DNA from: Patiria pectinifera | Lineage: Eukaryota; Echinodermata; Asteroidea; Valvatida; Asterinidae | Direction of reading: 5' to 3' | Assembly: GCA_029964075.1 (NCBI GenBank) | Contig: CM057141.1 | Span: 2,418,001-2,482,000 of the forward strand | Length of the DNA stretch: 64,000 nt | Shown: positions 12,501-27,500 of the stretch, in pieces | How the letters are laid out: every line of letters starts with the position of its first letter | Numbering within the stretch: the first letter of the stretch is position 1 | Translations under genes and position numbers: made by a program | The notes under the pieces: generated by a model | What the model was told of the DNA's origin: nothing | Database searches by the model: none | The model's input: the letters and a program-made list of their open reading frames with translations, nothing else

Positions 12501-15500
12501 GTTTTCGTGCTGCCATTTCTCGATTAAAAATCACATAAGGTTGAAATTTTGACTGATGACATTCGTTGATAATTAAAATAATATTGTGCATGTTTATGTC
12601 AAAACATTACTTAATTGTGAAAAGTTATTTCAATTTTTATGCTAACGACTTTTTACCGGGAACTTCTTCAGCCTTAAACGTATGCTTAAGCGGCACGTTA
12701 AATCCTTACGTCCTTTTGCCGGGAGCAAAATTGGCTCTGCGTACCCACTTGAGTGGGACGTTAGCACACTTCAAACATTTTTTGTTACATTAGTATTACA
12801 CGTTAACGTCCTTTTGCCGGGCACAAATAATGAAAATCCTCATCCACCTTTTGTTTACTGTTAATTACGTCAGAATGACGTAACCCCTTGAGACAATATG
12901 TATATCAAATGAAAGATATTTCAAAGCTCTATCGATTATCTGAAAAATCTGCATTTGACCTTTTGACCCATTTTTTTGCCCTTATGACCTTCTTCCAGGC
13001 ACCCGACGATATATTGTTTAGTCGGCCATGCAAACAAATACAAGTTATTGAATTTGCGTGACATTTTGTGTGTATCCTGATTACAGATGCTAATGAATGC
13101 GTGTATGGCACAGATGACTGTTTGTCCTCCAATGCTTTCTGCATAAACACCGTTGGTTCTTGGGAATGTTACTGCGATGTAGGTTTCACTGGTGATGGTG
13201 TATCAAGTTGTATTGGTGAGTTTTCCCCCGATGTAACCCTGAAGTTATTGCTTTCCAATTAGTTGTGTATATTAGAACTCGTAGACTGGTTCCCCCACTG
13301 AATAGGCGGAATGGTTATGGAAGGACCGGGAACCAACCAACTGAAATTTAATACAAAAACTGTTACGGACAAATACGGACCGTGTTGGCCATTGTCCATA
13401 TGTTCATGACTTGAATGCCCCTTCATTTTATGTTAGTGTTGTTAGCCTCATACATGTATCTGTTGCATTTTAATTAAAGGAAAATATGGTAATTTTATGG
13501 TAAGTAAGTAAAGTCTGTTCAGAGCCTATATGGCCCATCGGGCCAGCGTTTATCTCCAGTTTCAGTGGCATGAAACGACTGAGAATATCTCTATTCCCGT
13601 CCTTGGGACGGGATGCCAGTCCATCACAGGTTACTCCACAGCTAATGCCAGTACCAATCTATACTCCTGGGTGGAGAGAGGCCAGTTGGCATGAAGTGGC
13701 TTACCCAAGGACACAACGTATGGCCAGCAGCTGGAATCGAACCCCTGACCCTCTGATCATGAGTCACAAAACCTAACCGCTAGGCCACACTTCCACAAAT
13801 TTTATAATTCTCTGGTGCAAGTTCTCATAAGTTTGGATGAGCAAATATAAATACACGTCAAACTTAGTAATGTTTAGTTCAGTTTGGCTGCATCAGCAGT
13901 AAAACTTTCTTAAAGTTGTGGGAAACTATGTGCCAGGTAGACTTATCATTTGTATGCATATGATTTGAACAGATAATGATGAATGTGCCAACAACACCCA
14001 CGGCTGCGAGCCAACGCTGGGAATATGCACCAACACGGCCGGCTCCTACACCTGCTCCTGTCAAGCTGGTTACGCAGGCAATGGCTATAACTGTATCGGT
14101 AAGTGCATGGGCGTAGCGAGGAGGGGGCAAGGGGGGGCACTTCCCCCCCCCCCGGAAAAGCAAAAAAAAAAAAAGAAGAAGAAGAAGAAGAAGAAGAAAA
14201 AGAAAAAAAAAGAGAAAAAAGAAAAGAAAAAGAGGCGCGAAGACAAAGGGGTGTAAATTTAATGAGTTGGGGGGGGGGCCAACATGTCCCTGCCCCCCTC
14301 TAAAACTGATAAATCAAGAATATGTTGAGAAATGCAAGCATTTTTGGCAAAAAAAATTTTTTGCCCCCCTCTAGAAAAAATCCTGGCGACGCCCATGGGT
14401 AAGTGCGATGCTGCTTTCAGTACAAACAGATGTTTTCATGGGGAACTAATGCACAAGAAATCAGAGTTGTGATTGCCATATTATTATTGAGTAGAGGGGT
14501 TTAGTAAAATGCAAGAAGCTTTTTGTCTGTTTCACAGTGGACATCCTTTGTAATAGTGTCATCTTTTTTTGCAAAGCATTTGTGAATGTGACTGCCCCAA
14601 GTAAAAGAATTGCCAGCAAAAAAACAAAAACCCAAAACAGAGCCAAAACAGACAACAGATAGGGGCCATTTTCTTGGCTCTTTTGTGCTAACCACACTAG
14701 CAGAAAAATTCTGTGCTAACCCATAAACACAGAATCCTTAGTTACGGGATGTAAGCATGCGCAGAAGCAAGTGAATTACACTTACCGTAAGCACATCATT
14801 TTCTGCTATAGTAAGCAGGGATTTTTCGGTAATGGTTAGCAGAGCCAAAAAATTGGACCATGGTCAACCGTGTTCTTTTATTGTAATAAAGTCTTTTGTT
14901 CTTTGTCAACAGAACTCGATGAATGCATAGGGGTGACGTGTAGCAACCGTGGGACATGCCTTGATCTCGTCGGCCTTTACCTGTGCAAATGTGATTGGAG
15001 TTTTTGGGGAACAGACTGCGAATTAGGTAGGATGAAATATACTCACTACATATACAGAGAATCTAATTTTGATTCATTGGGGTCCGCTAATAAGTGCGAC
15101 GCCTCATATGTCCGACACCCTCATAAGTCCGACAAAATCGCATCCCCCAACCAAATAAAAGCTCATAAATCCGACGCCTCATAGGTCCGACGCCTCATAG
15201 CTCCAACGCCTCATAAGTCCGACGCCCCATAGCTCCAACGCAAAATCGTTGGAAAGTTATAATTTTGACTTGTTTTGACTTTTTGACCGAAAAAGGTATT
15301 TATGAATGGGAATAAAAAATGTGCTTGGCCAGTATTAAACAGGTACGTTTAAAAAGGGCTTGGGGCCCAGGCCCAATTTCACGGCGCTGCTAAGCACAAA
15401 AATTTGCTTAGCACAAAAATAGCCTGGCTTATAAAAGTAAGTTAGCCAGCCAAAACTTCACGTCATGTATATTGTTCGTGATTAGTATTCAGCTGTTATT

Positions 15501-18500
15501 TGCTTAGCATGAAAATCACATGGAGTTTTGGCTGGTAACCTACTTTTATAAGACAACCTATTTTTGTGCTAAGCAAATTTTTGTGCTTAGCAGTGCCGTG
15601 AAATTGGCCCCTGGTCACCGATAATGGCCCGAGCTGAAATTATTAGCGTCAAGGCTCCAAGCCGGTTACTGGCCAAGCACATTATTTATTCCCATGTTTA
15701 AACACCGCTCAGTGTTTAAAGGGTGATGTTTAAACTGTTCGTGAGACCCCTTTTGCGTCACATGTGCAGTATGCATGCCATGTGCGCTGGCTACAACTGA
15801 GTGCTAGACGGCCACTGAAATGATTTTCATAAAGGAGATTCTGGCACACTCTGTGTCCCTAACCACTTTTAAACGACACTGTCATAATCGCTCCATCACA
15901 CTCTGTATCACACGTCATTTATAATGATTTCATAAGATCAACTATTGCATCTAAATAATGAAAGGTTTGCGGAAACACCATGTGCAAATGAATTCTCAAC
16001 AAAGAGAATGGTTCTGAAAAGGAACCAGAGGTATAAACTCGACGTTCCGGTCAGTATGCTCTGACCGTTTTCAGGAGAGTGCCTAAACTCTAAGAAAGTA
16101 GATACTTAAGTAGCAAAAGCAAAATCGTTGAAGTGTGAAGTTGCATCCTGTGTGGATGCCAAGTAGCTGGGATCCTAGAGCAAGCTTGGTGCAGTGGAAC
16201 AGAAGGGATACAGTCTCAGTATAGGGAGGACCTTGGGTCCTTTCATTATTTAGTATCTCCACCATGCAAAGCCTCAAATATTAATTAACTATTGCATCTC
16301 TTGACTTTTTCAGAATCCAAGTACACTGACAGCATACCCCAGTACGCCGGCTCCCTCTGGTGGACGTTTAACGAGCTCAACACCACCGGTGACGACAAGT
16401 ACGCCAACCAGGACGTCAACGGGACGGCCTTCAACGCAGACCCGGGCGTGGCCATCCAGAACGACTACGGCATCTCCAACTACTCCATCCAGACCCGGCT
16501 GAACGGCACCGAGGATTGCCTGAACTTTGGCGATTTCTCCGGGCACTGCGTCAGCGAGCCGTCGCTGTGCACCGACGGGCTGACGGTGTCTGTCTGGATC
16601 CGACTCACAGAAGATGAGGTGACGGAAGCTGGGCCGGTATACATACTCAGCTCAGGTGAAATAGATGCTAGCATTTTAGGAGTATTTTAGTAAGGCCCAA
16701 AAAAAAATAGTCTCTGGTCAGACCGAAGTTCCGGAATTGATGCGGCGACATGTTTTTTTTGGGGTTTTTTTCATGGCTTTTTTTTTTTTCAAGCTTGTAT
16801 TGTACAGACAAGGTGGGTACTATTTTGCTTTTTTGTTTCCTCATTATACATTGGTGTCCTCCATAATATGCCTTGGTGCCCTTTATCATTTGCCTTGGTG
16901 CAATTTCCCCATTCCTTGGTGCTCCTTGGTACAAAAATTTGAGGAGGCGCGGCAATAGAGGGCGCTGTTGTAGCTTCCTTGTTAATTTGAAGAAAAAAAA
17001 AGAAGGTTGACACGCATGATTAAAATCAACACGCGTGCTGACCAGAGACCGAGTATTTGGGGGGGGGGCCTAATATGAAACAAGGTTTTAATTCAAGTTG
17101 CATTTCTTGTGTTCTTCAACGTTTTTTTTCTTCTATTTTGAAATGTTCAACTTGTATGTTTTCTGATAACCAGTGGGAAAGTCATTCTGAATCAGTGAAC
17201 CAATTATTAACACGGGAGGATGTGTCAACAAGATCTGGCAATGTATGCTCGCAGGGGTGACAGGTTAAATTGTCAAGCTTTCTCCTAGTCTCCGACTGTG
17301 GACATGTACACACGTCAGTGGTTCCCATTGTTCTTGTACACATTTTGTATTGGACTTGAACTTGGCCGTTGTGCATAGCCTGTCCTCATAGGAAATATCG
17401 CTCTGTGGCGGGTCCTCGGAGAAGTAAAATACAGGCAAGCAATTTTTCGTTGGGTCCGCTATTTTCTTTGATTTTTACTTCTCATGAATGCCATTACAAA
17501 TTCAAAACAACTGTACAAAGTCTTGTGTGGTTTGGAATTTCCTCATTTTTTTCTAAATTTCCAATTGCATGCCTGCCACTATTGTACAAATGACTCTTGA
17601 GAGTCAGTACTTGTGATGTTTGACATGATTTTAAACTTTGGCCGATATTTTTTATATAGTGGTAACTCTCGCAGGTGCAAAACAACCAATTCAGACATGA
17701 CCTTTGTATAACCTCTGACCTTTGGTCCGACCTCCATCCCAGGTCCCCCGGACTCCATAGGTTTCAGTATCTACCGAGACACAAGGAAGATCGGCTTCGT
17801 GCTGAATGACGGAACTACGGAATGGTCGGCCGAGATCACGGATGGCGTGCCCGCTAACTTGTGGAAGAATCTGGCGTTTGCTTGGAGCTCTACAACAGGG
17901 ATGTCGGTACGGAGTTATTGATGGGCAATTAGTGCGCAATAGTGGTGGGAGATTTACAATATAGAAAAGTTTCCCTCCAGCAGTACAGTAAAAGTCTCCC
18001 ACGAGTGTGAGTGGAACATGGTATATTACAGTGCGTCTTTGTCCCGTATGGAACACAGACGCACTACATTTTCCATGTTCCACAAACCCGCGTGGGATAA
18101 AGATATTTACCTTCAAGCAAACTTGAAGCACAGTACAGATGGAACACGCACGCTGTACACGAAACTTTCAGAGGTTATCCTGTTACGTGTTTTTGCAGCA
18201 GGAATGAGGCGTGCAGCGCGATATGCTGAGTTGGATATGGACCGTGCTATGTGGGATAAAACCACACTGTTGTTGCCATGGATTGACCAATCAGGATAGA
18301 GGAGTCAAGTTTGCTGGAAGATAAATCCTATTTAATCCACAGAAAAATTTAAAAAACAGTAATAAAGTGTGTCTCGAGCCATTTATAGCTCATGAGAACG
18401 CTCATGAGGTATAGTAAGACTATATGAACTTCATGTAGATGCAGAAAACACAAAGTTTAAGCCCCAAAAGGTTCATCATATTCGTTGCATGTTTTTTGTC

Positions 18501-21500
18501 CATTTTGGAAAACACGACTCAGGGAGACCGTTTGCCTTTGTTGCTAATGTTCACCAGTGTTGTTGGCAAACAGACAGTCCCACTTGCGGAAGAATTGTCA
18601 ACGTTGCCAAACGTTAGCAGTGTCTTAACCATGTCTACCTACTTTGACAGGTTTTCATCGATGCCGTGAGGCAGGTAGACGTCACGACCGGTTCCAACAA
18701 CCCCTTGGCAGCAGTTGTCAACTATCTAACCCTGGGTTGCCGGCACAACGGAGCCGAGAACACGGGCCACTCCTCAGGGGTGTTTGACGAGATGGCCATC
18801 TGGATGGAAAGGTTCAATGACTCCTACCAACTGCCCTGGTTGATGGGAGGATGGGGTAAGATTGAAACCTAGGAAATGAATTCTTGTAAATAAATGTTCA
18901 TAAATGAGTGGACAGATTACCTAGATTCCTATTGGTCAAGAGCCCATCACATGGGTGGTTTTAAAATGCTGTGTAAACACTGCTGAGAAGTGTTTAAAGG
19001 CACTTAAGAACATTGGTGATTATCCAGAAACGAACCTACCGGACAGAAACCTTACTCAAAGTGAAGAAAAGGATTGCCTCAGAGCCGCAAGTCAGATTTT
19101 TGTTCAGTTATTCGATATAGATCACAGCTGTGGTTGGTAAAAAATACCAATGGGGAGGGGCTTAACCCTAACCACCCTGAATCCTTCAAAATCATTTTTG
19201 CCAAAGGGAGGAATTTGGAGGATTGAGGTTGCATGGCAAAGTGTGTTGCTGATTTCATAGGATGCACTTTGTCAAGGTCTTGGGTAGGACCTTGTGTTGT
19301 TTTTGCGCAGCCGTGCATAAGTATAGGCCTGGATTATGCTTGAAATCCTCCGTACTGCTCCAGGATGTCACTGGCCAAGCCTCAACATATTGACAGTCAC
19401 TGCCGCAGGATTTTTTAGGATTCAGGCAGTGATCACCCCTCCACGCACCATATTCAAGAAATAATGGAGGAATTTGCAGGATTGAGGCTACATCCTAGCA
19501 AAAAGGCCTAGAGAGTTAGAGTTAATGAATTGGTCTATAAACCCAACTGACATCTTCGTGTTTTTTTTTCTCCCACCAACAGATAAAGATGATTGCGTGA
19601 CGGAGCCATGCGTACATGGTCAATGCTTTGACACAGGCGTGGCCTCCTACAGATGTGACTGCGATCCCGGTTACAATGGCACCAACTGTGAAATTGGTAA
19701 CTGTGCCATTCTCTTAAATGTATTTAAATTCATCTGGGGCATGTTTTCGCGGTTGTAACCAATAGCTGGTTCAGTTGTTTGTGGGTCATTTAATACTTGA
19801 TAGTTTTAAAAACTTGCTTGTGAGGTAATAACAAGTGAATTTCTCCACTACTCAAGCTGCTAAAATGCTAAACCCAATGAGAAAACAAAGCAGTTTTTGG
19901 TTACGACTGCCCAAAACATATGCCCCAGTTAGGTGCATTGAGTATATGTTTTTCTTTAATGTGACCATCACTTATCATTTACCAGGCCCCCTTCAATGGA
20001 GAAACCATTGTGCACGCTAAAGCAACTGCCCCATGACGGATTGTCTGAACAATAGCTAGCACAATGTTTCGCCATTGAAGGGGGCCTTCGTGATGGAATT
20101 GATAGCGTGCCCAGATGGGGCTGTACGAGATAAATGTGACAAGAGCTTGTTGAACTTGTTAAACTGATGTAGGTGAACAACTTGTCTGATGTTGACATGA
20201 CATGGAGTTTTGGCTGGTAACCTGCTTTCATAAGCCAGACTTTTGTTGTGCTAAGCAAATTGTTGTGCTTAGCAACGCCGTGAAATTGGCCCCAGATCAC
20301 TTCATTGGGAGTATTCATTAGTAGGATTTTGTATCCTCCAATTCACTGCTTTCCAAATTTAAATTATACGGTGTTTGCTGTCTACTTTGTGGGAACAGAA
20401 ATTGACGAATGTGAATCCAACCCCTGCCAGCAAGGAGGGACGTGTACCGACTTCATCGCCTACTACCACTGCGACTGTGTCTTTGGCTATACTGGTCACA
20501 GCTGTCATCTGGGTGAGTTATTAATTATAGTATATCACTGTGTTGTAGTGCTCGGTTTATATTCTTCACAATTCTAAAACGGTGTGCGAGATATTATTTA
20601 CTGAAAGTGGTATGTTTTTTTCCAATCCAAATTGCAGATTTGTCGCCCAACTATGACTACTCAAATGTGGTGACCCTCTATCCAAGATTGTTGGGTAAGT
20701 ACAGAGAGTAACTGTTTATCAAGAGGTTTAAACTACTTCATTATATCAAGGGAAACATTTTCAGGCCCACCTTTAAGTTCCGAAGACTCGGCTTAGTAAT
20801 ATGTACCGGTCGTTCTTTACTGATCAAGTCATGTTTTGTTGAAAATATTTTCAGTGTTTTATTTCAGTCCTTTTCCGAGAATACTGAAATTCTAGGTATT
20901 TTGAAATGTAAGTGTTATTTTAAGGAATCACGCTTATGTACCAAAACTGAGTTTGGAAATGCACATATGCAAGAAATGTCCAAGAAAGTGGACTCCAATT
21001 GAGTTCAAGGCATTGTGACATCTTCAGTGCACCTGCTTGTCCAAATTCTGCAATTTTTGCCCATAATTGGAAGCAAAAGTGTTCATAAGTATTTCCAGTT
21101 ATTCAGGCTTTATCAACATAACACTCTTATTATTAACAAGCAACACTTGGGAAAAAAGTTTGAACTCGACAGTGATTTTTGTTGTTGTTAATTGTTTGTT
21201 TGTTTGTTTGTGGCCAGCATACAATTAATAACATGAAGTTTATAACCCTGGGAAGAACCAGCAGTGTAAATTCATAGAGAGTAGTAAATGAAATTCCACC
21301 GTTTTAACAAACTGCAACATGGCTTCTTGCATCTACAGTGACGGATGAAATCCTTGGTCTGGATGCGATCCAAGTCCACCCCTTCCACCTCCTGGCCACC
21401 TACTACTGGCCTCTGAATGACCCCTCCAGCATCCAGATAGCTGGCAGTAACTACTCGGCTATCCTAGGCCGGGGCCAGACCGGCCTGTACCCTCTCCTGG

Positions 21501-24500
21501 CCTCGGACGACTCCTGGATCAACCTGGCTAATCTGACTGGTGACTGTCTGAGCGATCCCGGGTACTGCACGGAGGGGCTGTCGCTAGCCTTGTGGGTCAG
21601 GCTGTATGGGATGAGCTCAGGAGTGGACGGGATCGTACTGAGCACAGCGTCGACTGAGAGCAACGGACGGGTGGGCGTGTCGATCATGCTGAAGGCAAAT
21701 AATGACATGGAGTTCAGAGGTGAGCGGATTTATTAAGACTGAACTCACAACATGAAAGCTGCATTACACCATGAAGTACCTGTGAGGGCAGAGGTGGTTA
21801 TTGTTGATTGATTTTAGCTGCTTTGCGCTGAAATGGCAGCATCAAGCTGTATACTTCCCAGGGAGCTGAGATTGTCTTTGGAATGTTTCATGGGCGCAAT
21901 GAGCAGGGTAATAATGATGTAGCGCCTTGAGCACCAATAATGGTGGATAGATGCTCTTTATACATACACATTATTATCATTAATAAAAGTGCAAAATGTG
22001 CAATTACTTCCAAAGTGGTGGATGGAGTCAACCAAGCCTGGGTCCTCCTGATCAGCTCAGCCGACATCGTCTTCAACAACTGGTGTCACCTCGCCATGAC
22101 CTGGCACCCAGACATCGGCCTCGCGGCCTACAAGAACGGGGTTAAAGTTACCAACATGCAGCTGAGCAGGGAACCAGTTGGCGGAACCAACATGATGGAC
22201 AGTTTGACGATTGGTTCCAAGTACAATAATGACACTGCGACTGGTGTCCAGAACAGTAACGCAACAGCGACTGCGTTCCCCATGAGCATCAGCGATGTCG
22301 TGTTTTGGGACCGTCAACTCCGGGACTGGGAAGTCAATCGATTTCTGGGTTTCACACGTAAGTCCAAATCCTTTATTTTGTAGGACACCAGACATGAGTC
22401 AACTTAAGGGAAGAGTGCTAAATTAAACAATCGGTAACTCGAGGTTGAACCCTGAGGTACCCCATAAAGCCCTGTTAAACCTCTTTAAAACCTCGAGGTA
22501 AACTGAGGTAAACCTCAAGGTAAACCTCGAGTTACTGCTTGCTACAATCAGGCTGCCTGAGATATCCTATAAAACCCTGTTAAACCTCTTTAAAACCTTG
22601 AGGTAAACCTCGAGGTAAATTGAGGTAAACCTCGAGGTCAACTAAAGTAAACCTCGAGTTACCGCTTGCTACAATCAGGCTGCAAGGATTGAAGAATTAT
22701 GACATCCGATACTTTCAAGTGCTTCACCTCAGATCATATTTAATTTTGCACTCCATGTTCAAACATTGTTTGGGGATACTTCTGCTTAACCCAAAAATAG
22801 AACGGATTCAACAGAATTTACCATTTTTTGGGGAAAAAACCCTTAGTTGTGTGCACAAAAAGATTTTTTTTTAATTTCAATCATAATGTACAGTTTTCGG
22901 CAGTTTTGTTTTGCTAAATTTGCAGATTTTCGTGTACATTTTTTTTGGCTGAGAAGAAATTTTAAGATTTCCTGAAATTGGAAAGCAGACATGTTTGAAA
23001 GGAAAAAATCATTGGCTCCACTTTTGTCTGTACAGGCCGAGAGGAAGAGATCGCAAGCTTCGCCGACCACTACTGGGGCATCGACGGCTATGCGCGACGA
23101 GACAAGTCCACCCTGGCCAGCTACCAGGAGCCTTACGCTAGTCAGTTCAATGAGCTGACCCAGGCAGGGGAGGGAGACGTAGTCCTGGCCCCTAGCTGGG
23201 ATGCCAAGGGGAACGCGCTCATGGTGTACGGGGACGGCAGTGGCTGGCTCATGCTAGGTAAGGTTAACACTGACTCTTGGTTACTTGATACTTGGTTGGT
23301 TCTTCTCCTAAGGACTTCCACAAGGGAGTATAACTAGGATGCCAGAAACACCGGGGCAAACCCCTTCTCTTTAGCGATAAGTGTTACTGGGTTATTTTAC
23401 GTGCGTTAGGCCTTATACAACACACGGGACCTCCGGCTTAACGTCCCATCCGAAGGACGAAGCAATAATGGTTAAGTGCCTTGCTCAAGGGCACAAGTGT
23501 CCGGGCCCGGGCTCGAACCCACGCCACTGTTTCCTCTGAAACACCAGAGCATGAGTCCGGTGCTCTTAACCGCTAGGCCATGACACTCCCCTGGTCTTAA
23601 AGTTTGTTCGCCTAATAAGCGCGCCCAAGCTGCCTTGGCAGTAGAGGGCGCTGTCGACAAGATAAATCGATCTTGGGAACTTTGGCAATGCTACCCAGAA
23701 AATCCTGAGCACACCTGATCATGTGTGTGACTCTACTTTTGAGAATGAGCCAGAAGTTGGGAGTCATCACTTTAAAAAATGGGCTGAGATTTGTCAGGAT
23801 TTACAGTCCTGATTTCAGCAATTTTTGACAGCATTTTTTCCTGATATCAGGATTTTATCCCGAGAGCTCTTATCTCTATGTCCATGGTCATCTGGCTGTG
23901 CCCTTTAGGCCGGTTCACATGGTGTCCTTTTGACCACAAAGGATTTGATATGCCAAGCGTGTCATCCTATTTGTCTTCTCCTGTCAGGTGACTTTGCCGG
24001 ACAGTGCCTGAGTGACGTCAGTCTCTGCAGGGACGGTCTGTCGGCCTCACTCTGGCTGCAACTGGTCCAAGTCCAGGACAACGAGACTCACTTCTTGCTC
24101 TCCTCCGGGGAGCAAGCCAGCCGGGGTTTCTCCATCTACCAGCGAGACGTGGACCGGTTAGGGGCGGCGGTGACCGACGGTAGGGTCAGATGGGTGGTGG
24201 AGGTAGAGCACACTCCTTACATGACGGAAGAAGGTGAGTTGTCAATGGTGGTGACACGGGGAAGCAAGTTCGGGTGATTTTAGAAAAAAGAAAACAGAAT
24301 AAAAGACCTTTTTAGGGATTTAGATGCCACAGTTGAAACAGATACCAATTATTTTTATTTAAATGAAAAAGTTAAGAGTACAGACTGACGGTTGAAGAGA
24401 ACAGACATTATTTCTTTACTCTATTCGTACTCTACTCGTTTACCGCAGCCACTGTCTACAATGTCGACTCCAACACCAATTACACCGAATTCACCGGCCC

Positions 24501-27500
24501 CTGGATCAACCTGGGCATCTCGTGGACCAAGAGGGACGGCCTGGCCTTATTCATGGACGGCCGGCTGGTAGCCATCGATCCAACCGGTTACCGCAAGTAT
24601 CGCAACACCGACGAGCAGAGCAAACTCATCCTGGGCCGGCGGAACGACTTCCTGGACAACGCGGCCAACTTCACGTTCGAGGAGGTCGCGATTGTGGAGC
24701 GACCCATGGACACGTTTGAGTATCGGACCAGGCTGGCTATGATCGGTAAGCTGAACATGGAGGCGCATGGGTGCTGTTCATTTGCATTTGTCAGTAGACT
24801 GATACATTAAGGCCCGCCCACTGCACACGTAGGCAACAACGCATGTGCCTCTCCAATGCCATACTGAATGTAACACACACTTGTTATATGCAAGTGCGGA
24901 TATGTTGGAGATAGGTCAAATCAATCATCATGAACAAATCTAATGATTCATTAAGAAAAACCTTGGCCCATGCAAGGGAAGGAGTGGTGCTAAATACCCC
25001 GCGAAATTATTTCGCTTGAAATGGAATCGTTCAGAAGAAAACAGTCATTGAAGGTGGATTTAAAAAAGTGTGCCATGTATCACGGGCATACTTTTTTCAA
25101 AACTTGACTTTGTTCGTAAAATACTGCAAGGATTATCCATCAACATGGACCTTAACGTACACTAACTGGCTGAATGAGAATCATATTCTGGGTGCTGATT
25201 TAGGGATTGTAAGAGTGCAATTCAAAATGTGAATCAGCAATTTTTGAACCAAATCACTAGCAAGAGAACCCACATACGAGACCAAAAATTGTGCATAGGT
25301 TTTCTCTGTTGTCTAAAAATGTATAGCATCCACTGAGGTAAGCTGTGATGCAGTTTTGTTGCTTCCAACGAAAAAGTGCACACACAGGAAAGGATAGCAG
25401 TGGTGTAGTCGAGTCCACCACAAGTCCATCAAAAGTTCTTTTGTTAGTAAATCACTAGTCCTTTCACAAGTCCAGTCGCAAGAAACAAGGGGTCAACAAT
25501 AAAAAGCAGTGCCTTTGTTGCAATTCATTTGAATGGCTTGTGTCTTGAATTGGGACTATAGAGGACTCGTGATGGAGATGTGATGGACATGTGATGGACA
25601 TGTGATGCACATGTGATGCACATGTGATGGACATGTGATGCACATGTGATGCACATGTGATGCACATGTGATGCATCTGTGATACACATGTGATGCACAT
25701 GTGATGGACTTTTCTACAACACTGGTTCCTATATATATATCTGTATACTTCATATAACACTATTTTTGTTTTCTTTTTCTGTATCTTAGAAAACATACAT
25801 TATTCCGATGTGGCATATTTCTGGAATCCCACTGACCTGGTCGCCAACACTTTCAAGGTTCTGTGGGAGCATACTTACAATGACACCGTGGAACCTGTCA
25901 GAGCTACGCGGACTGTCACCATGCCTGATGCCGACACGGTGGACCTCACTGACGATGACGCACACATCATTCTTGGTATGTCAATGACCTTGTAGACCCT
26001 TACCATCCTAAATCCTTCAAATTCCAAAGTAGCCTCCATGCACGAACAATAGATGACACTTTGTGATCACTTCAGAGAACCTGGGGGGGGGGGAGGCAGG
26101 GGGAGGAAAACACTTTAAGTGTTTACTGGTTTGTACATGTACCGGGTGAGTCAAATAAAGCGGAACTCAAACCCCAAAAGTTATATTTCATATTTTAAAA
26201 AATGTGTAGCACCAACAATAATTATGACTGGAAAGCCAATTTCATAATCTACTTTTAGAGGAAAAAGATACCGAAATTGCTCAATTAAATCACAATTTAA
26301 ACACAATGACCCTAAAACCTCTTTCGTCCAAAAATGCGATTTCAAGAATCGTCGTCACAATTGTCTTTAAACATCACCAGCGATAAAACCTCAGTCTAAA
26401 AGTTAAAAATAATCAACAAAGTCCTTTTGAAGGCTTGTCTTTAAGAAAGAAAAAGGTGGATTTTATAAATCATATTGTTTGCCTAACCAGGGTTGTTAAT
26501 AAAGATATTGTGTACTACAGTTGTTGAGAGTTGTTAAAACAAGTATTCTGTGTCATTTTCTTTGTTGTTCAAAACAGTCAGAATTCACAGTAAATTGCTT
26601 TTGTTTGTGGACGAAACAGGTTTAAGGGTCATTGCGTTTAAATGGTGATATTCTTTGAACAGATTGAGCAATTTCAGTAAATTTTACATCTAAAAGTACT
26701 TTCTGAAATTGGCTTTCCAGTCATTATTATTTTTGGTACTACATACTTTCTTAAATAGGAAATATATTTTTGGGAGTTTGGGTTCCGCTTTTTTTTACCA
26801 TTTTGGCTCGTGACAGACTTTGCTTTACTTTGTTTATGATTTACATCTGTGTAGGTGACTTCAGGGACAACTTTGTCAGTGACCCAACGTTGACCTCCAG
26901 AGGGATGAGTGTTGCATTGTGGGTCAAACTGTCAATCGACACAGCAGCCAACGCAACCCGCAAATACATCATCAGGTATGGAAACACAAGTCTGTTCATG
27001 TTTAATATCAGGTTTTGTCCTTTTGTCAATGTACAGGGTGACTAAAAAAACAGGAAACCCAAATGGTGCCCAGTATTTTTTAAAGAATTCTGCACGTAGC
27101 GTTTTCCGAATCTAGGATATAAAAGTCCAATTAATAAGCTTTCTTTTAGTGAAAGAATCATTGTGATCACCCATCTACTTTTCCAATTATTGAATTTTGA
27201 ACACAAACACTGTTTTTTAACCTTGTCCACGGATCACATTTAAGGTATATGTACGTGATATTTCAATAAAAATGAAACCATGTCATATCCTGAAAAAGAT
27301 ATCAGAATAATCCCATAAGTCTCTGGGGTAGCCAAGTAGAAGGCAGGGCAAGACTTTAAACTCTTGACACTGTATGAAAAGAATGATAGTTTAACATTGG
27401 AAGCAGCAGTTTTTTAAATAAATGTTAAGATAAGTGCCAGTTATCATGGTTATGAGAGTTTTCTGATGTGTTTTTTGGGATGTGAATAGTTTTTGATTTG

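Noticed and set aside
25464..25796. - strand frames rich in His-Met-Cys-Ile-Thr
   Set aside because: Translation of the 11-bp minisatellite.
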